In this document: piece after piece, positions 6,702-8,775 of the stretch
Numbering within the stretch: the stretch's first letter is position 1
How the letters are laid out: every line of letters starts with the position of its first letter
Assembly (NCBI GenBank): GCA_008363265.1
Contig: RHKR01000069.1
Span: 1-8,775, forward strand
From: Chlorobiota bacterium
GTDB taxonomy: Bacteria > Bacteroidota > Ignavibacteria > Ignavibacteriales > Ignavibacteriaceae
Direction of reading: 5' to 3'
DNA length: 8,775 bases
Translations under genes and position numbers: made by a program
The notes under the pieces: generated by a model
Database searches by the model: none
What the model was told of the DNA's origin: nothing
The model's input: the letters and a program-made list of their open reading frames with translations, nothing else

Positions 6702-6810
6702 GTTCTACCCCTGTACGATCCCTAACGGGATCAGTTTACTTCCTGCGAGGCCGGGCTTGCCCTTCGGGCAACCGCAAGCAAGGATGCTTGCGCCACAAAG
6801 CATATAAACA
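6702..6810 (+). repeat. Composite REP-like repeat, copy 2
   Basis: It begins GTTCTACCCCTGTACGATCC (6702-6721), 18 bases after the stop codon at 6683. Parts in order: hairpin GATCCC-TAAC-GGGATC (6717-6732); hairpin TTGCCC-TTC-GGGCAA (6757-6771); hairpin CGCAAGCA-AGGA-TGCTTGCG (6773-6792, perfect 8-bp stem); and tail CCACAAAGCATATAAACA (6793-6810). Copy 1 on the minus strand at 1447-1529 has the same lead and tail with different hairpins between. CAGGGG at 6688-6693 can also pair with CCCCTG at 6708-6713. There is no U-tract, so termination here is not assured. Confidence 0.7.
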
Positions 6811-6849
6811 TTTGGGCCTGTCCTTTGGTAGGTGTGGGACATGGACGAG

Positions 6850-6883
6850 GTTCTACCCCTGGATAATCCCTAACGGGATTAAT
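6850..6883 (+). repeat. REP-like unit, short copy with covarying stem
   Basis: GTTCTACCCCTG followed, at the same spacing as at 6702, by AATCCC-TAAC-GGGATT (6865-6880). One flanking T-A pair makes the stem 7 bp. Compared with 6717-6732, the outer pair changes from G-C to A-T on both sides while the loop stays TAAC. The composite tail is missing. Confidence 0.7.
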
Positions 6884-6922
6884 CCTGCTAATCCTTCAAT
6901 CCTGTAAATCCTGATTCAGACA
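6881..6922 (-). repeat. GGATT-spaced dispersed repeat
   Basis: On the minus strand, GGATT occurs four times at intervals of 9, 8 and 9 bases, following TGTCTGAATCA. From memory this pattern (ATCAGGATTTACAGGATT..) is a dispersed intergenic repeat seen in unrelated bacteria. It overlaps the 3' edge of the REP-like unit before it. Two further AATCC words follow at about 6930-6943. Confidence 0.55.
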
Positions 6923-7010
6923 ACCATAAATCCGTGGTAATCCGACTCATCAGTGTCATCTCCCAAAGGGACAAGTGCGTGCTAAAAAGATCCCTGAGAT
7001 ATATTCACCC

Positions 7011-7043
7011 TTCCTCTGCGTTCTCTGTGTCCTCTGTGGTTTA
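7011..7043 (-). repeat. CACAGAG-type dispersed repeat behind trpA
   Basis: On the minus strand it reads ACCACAGAGGACACAGAGAA (7040-7021) and continues CGCAGAGGAA, starting about 10 bases after the trpA stop. It has a purine-rich ACAGAGR period of about 9 bases. I recall this as another widespread dispersed intergenic repeat. It has no coding content and no terminator structure, so the end of the trp transcript is not defined by the sequence. Confidence 0.55.
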
Positions 7044-7052
7044 AAACAACCT

Positions 7053-7826
7053 CTATACGAGCACTTCTTGCAGCATCGCCACCAGCCCCACCGCGCCATC
7101 AATATCGCCATCCAGCAGACGCTTTATCACCGCGCTACCGACGATTATCCCATCACAATACGGCAGAACCTGCTTTGCCGTTTCGGGACCGGAGATACCA
7201 AACCCGACAAGCATTTTATTCCCAACTATTTTCTGCCGGGTGTGCTCCAGTGATGAAAGCTCACTTTCTGAAAAACCGCTCCGGGCACCGGTTGTGCCTG
7301 ACACACTCACGCAGTAAACGAAGCCTTTGCTGACCGAATCGATCTCCCGGATACGGGCATCACCCGACTGGGGAGTTGTGAGCATGATAGCTTCGAGATC
7401 GTCAGGTTTGCCCGTGAAGAAGTCGTTGTACTCTTCGAGGGGGACATCGGGGATGATCAGTCCGTTAACCCCCGCGGTAGCGGCATCATTGAAAAACTTC
7501 TCGCGACCATAATTAAGGACAGGATTTCCGTATCCCATCAGGATGAGAGGTTTGTCAGTTTTTGCCCTTATCCCGGCCGCGAAACGGAGCACATCCGCGG
7601 TTGTAACTCCATTGTTTATGGCGGATTGCGATGACTGCTGGATGACCGGCCCGTCGGCCAGGGGGTCACTGAACGGTATCCCGATCTCAAGCATGTCAGC
7701 CCCCGCGTCGAGAACCTTTAACGCAAGCGACACAAAATCTTCCTTTACAGGGAAGCCGGCCGTGAGGAACACAGAGAGTACCTTATCTCCCCGCCGATTC
7801 ACCGACTCAATATACTCTTTTATCAC
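7053..7826 (-). CDS. trpA: Tryptophan synthase alpha subunit
   Basis: Cleaves indole-3-glycerol phosphate to indole and glyceraldehyde 3-phosphate; the indole is channelled to TrpB in the cytoplasmic alpha2-beta2 complex, the last step of tryptophan synthesis. At 257 residues it is full length for the family. It is a TIM barrel with the hallmark [15 protein letters not shown], in which Glu47 and Asp58 correspond to the catalytic Glu49 and Asp60 of the enteric enzyme. The phosphate-site region is also present (VGFGISGPE, then GIIVGSAVI). The start is GTG (7826-7824) overlapping the trpB stop as GTGA, with AAAGGGG upstream, so the two subunits are translationally coupled. It is the last gene of the visible operon and converges on the DUF2779 gene. 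Its G+C is similar to trpB, and there is no sign of transfer. Confidence 0.97.
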   Translation of the reverse strand: MIKEYIESVNRRGDKVLSVFLTAGFPVKEDFVSLALKVLDAGADMLEIGIPFSDPLADGPVIQQSSQSAINNGVTTADVLRFAAGIRAKTDKPLILMGYGNPVLNYGREKFFNDAATAGVNGLIIPDVPLEEYNDFFTGKPDDLEAIMLTTPQSGDARIREIDSVSKGFVYCVSVSGTTGARSGFSESELSSLEHTRQKIVGNKMLVGFGISGPETAKQVLPYCDGIIVGSAVIKRLLDGDIDGAVGLVAMLQEVLV

Positions 7827-8775
7827 TTCGTGACCCCTTTCTCCATGGCGCTGATGATCGTTGCCAGATCTTTGTCACCCCGCCCGGAGACATTCACCAC
7901 GACAATGTCATCTTCTTTCGTGCGGGGCATCAGATGCTCGAGGTACGCGAGGGCATGAGCCGACTCCAGTGCCGGGATTATCCCTTCCATCCTTGCCAGA
8001 AGTGATGTGGCGGCGAGTGCTTCATCATCGGTAACTGAAGAGTACTCAACTCTTGAAATATCTTTAAGGTAGCTGTGTTCGGGGCCTACTCCGGGGTAGT
8101 CGAGCCCGGCGGAGATCGAATGAACCTCTGCCACTTGTCCGTCGTCATCCTGCAGAAGGTAACTCTTCATCCCTTGGAAAATCCCTTCCTTCCCGAGGGT
8201 GAGGGAGGCACAATGCTTACCGGAACCGATGCCATACCCCGCGGCTTCAACTCCGACAAGTCTCACTGATGGATCATTGATGAACGGATAAAACATCCCT
8301 ATGGCGTTGCTTCCCCCACCGACGCAGGCGAGAACATAGTCCGGCAACCGGCCTTCCCTCCCCATTATTTGTTCTCTGGTTTCGCGGCCGATGACCGACT
8401 GAAAGTCGCGAACCATGGCGGGATAGGGATGCGGACCAACAGCGGAGCCTATAATATAATGCGTGGTGTCAACATTGGTTACCCAGTCTCTTATCGCCTC
8501 GTTGGTAGCATCTTTCAGTGTGCGGCTTCCGGAGGAGACGGGCCGTACTTCAGCACCGAGGAGATTCATCCTGAATACATTAGGTGCCTGCCTCTCAACA
8601 TCCACTTCACCCATGTAAACAACGCATTCCAGACCGAACTTCGCGCAGACGGTTGCCACCGCGACGCCGTGCTGCCCGGCTCCAGTTTCGGCGATTATCC
8701 TCTTTTTCCCAAGTTTTTTGGCGAGCAGTACCTGCCCGAGAGCGTTGTTTATCTTGTGCGCGCCCGTGTGGTTCA
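7823..8775 (-). CDS. trpB: Tryptophan synthase beta subunit, N-terminus missing
   Basis: PLP enzyme that condenses indole from TrpA with L-serine to give L-tryptophan. The frame is open to the window end, giving 316 visible residues of a usual total near 400; about 80 N-terminal residues lie outside. The GTG at 8659 is internal: family sequence continues upstream of it. The PLP Schiff-base lysine is in [13 protein letters not shown] (codon 8755-8753). Also visible are [29 protein letters not shown], the PLP-phosphate glycine loop [42 protein letters not shown] and the C-terminal VSGRGDKD. This is the standard TrpB1 type that pairs with TrpA. The stop (7825-7823) overlaps the trpA start by four bases. 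Other trp genes probably lie upstream, outside the window. Confidence 0.97.
   Translation of the reverse strand, partial: NHTGAHKINNALGQVLLAKKLGKKRIIAETGAGQHGVAVATVCAKFGLECVVYMGEVDVERQAPNVFRMNLLGAEVRPVSSGSRTLKDATNEAIRDWVTNVDTTHYIIGSAVGPHPYPAMVRDFQSVIGRETREQIMGREGRLPDYVLACVGGGSNAIGMFYPFINDPSVRLVGVEAAGYGIGSGKHCASLTLGKEGIFQGMKSYLLQDDDGQVAEVHSISAGLDYPGVGPEHSYLKDISRVEYSSVTDDEALAATSLLARMEGIIPALESAHALAYLEHLMPRTKEDDIVVVNVSGRGDKDLATIISAMEKGVTK

Noticed and set aside
6975..7253. Plus-strand ORF of 92 codons
   Set aside because: It runs through dispersed repeat sequence and then antisense to trpA; there is no protein-like conservation or ribosome site.
8657..8659. GTG as the start of trpB
   Set aside because: Upstream codons encode [13 protein letters not shown] with the PLP lysine and [11 protein letters not shown], which are core TrpB; the gene continues past the window end.

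Overview
The window looks like chromosomal DNA from a member of the Bacteroidota / Chlorobiota / Ignavibacteria group. The main reasons are a sensor kinase with a propeller, a Y_Y_Y domain and a histidine kinase, a DUF2779 nuclease-like protein of the kind I remember from these bacteria, and REP-like intergenic repeats with a CCCTAACGGG core. The phylum assignment is an inference; there is no rRNA or other strict marker. By eye the kinase and the trp genes are about 50-55% G+C, while the central nuclease gene and the gap before it are clearly more A/T-rich.

Layout. (1) 1-1359 (+) is the 3' part of a transmembrane sensor histidine kinase; its reading frame is open from base 1. (2) 1360-1635 is a convergent intergenic region filled with dispersed repeats, with a good intrinsic terminator on the minus strand. 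(3) 1636-2622 (-) is an unrecognised 328-residue protein. (4) 2623-3139 is an A/T-rich divergent gap with small palindromes and one doubtful small minus-strand ORF. (5) 3140-4627 (+) is a protein with an N-terminal PD-(D/E)XK nuclease-like domain. (6) 4672-6683 (+) is a DUF2779-family protein with a Cas4/RecB-like nuclease domain, a probable Fe-S cysteine set and a DEDD-type exonuclease-like domain. It is broken into two overlapping frames by a one-base frameshift near 5082-5099. (7) 6684-7052 is a second convergent intergenic region packed with repeats. (8) 7053-8775 (-) is trpB-trpA, with a 4-base overlap and trpB cut by the window end.

How the parts relate. trpB and trpA encode the two subunits of tryptophan synthase and are clearly co-translated. 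The kinase is an independent sensory gene. The middle three genes (unknown, PD-(D/E)XK protein, DUF2779 protein) form a compact accessory-looking block with two nuclease-like products, which is compatible with a DNA-defence or DNA-processing role, but no effector or sensor is recognisable, so this stays a hypothesis.

The most unusual structure is in the two convergent intergenic regions. They carry copies of one composite repeat that begins about 20 bases after the stop codon of the gene at each end of the middle block, pointing away from it. The hairpins in these copies show compensatory base changes, and in one copy the 5' half of the unit has been expanded into a 17-bp tandem array joined to a terminator.
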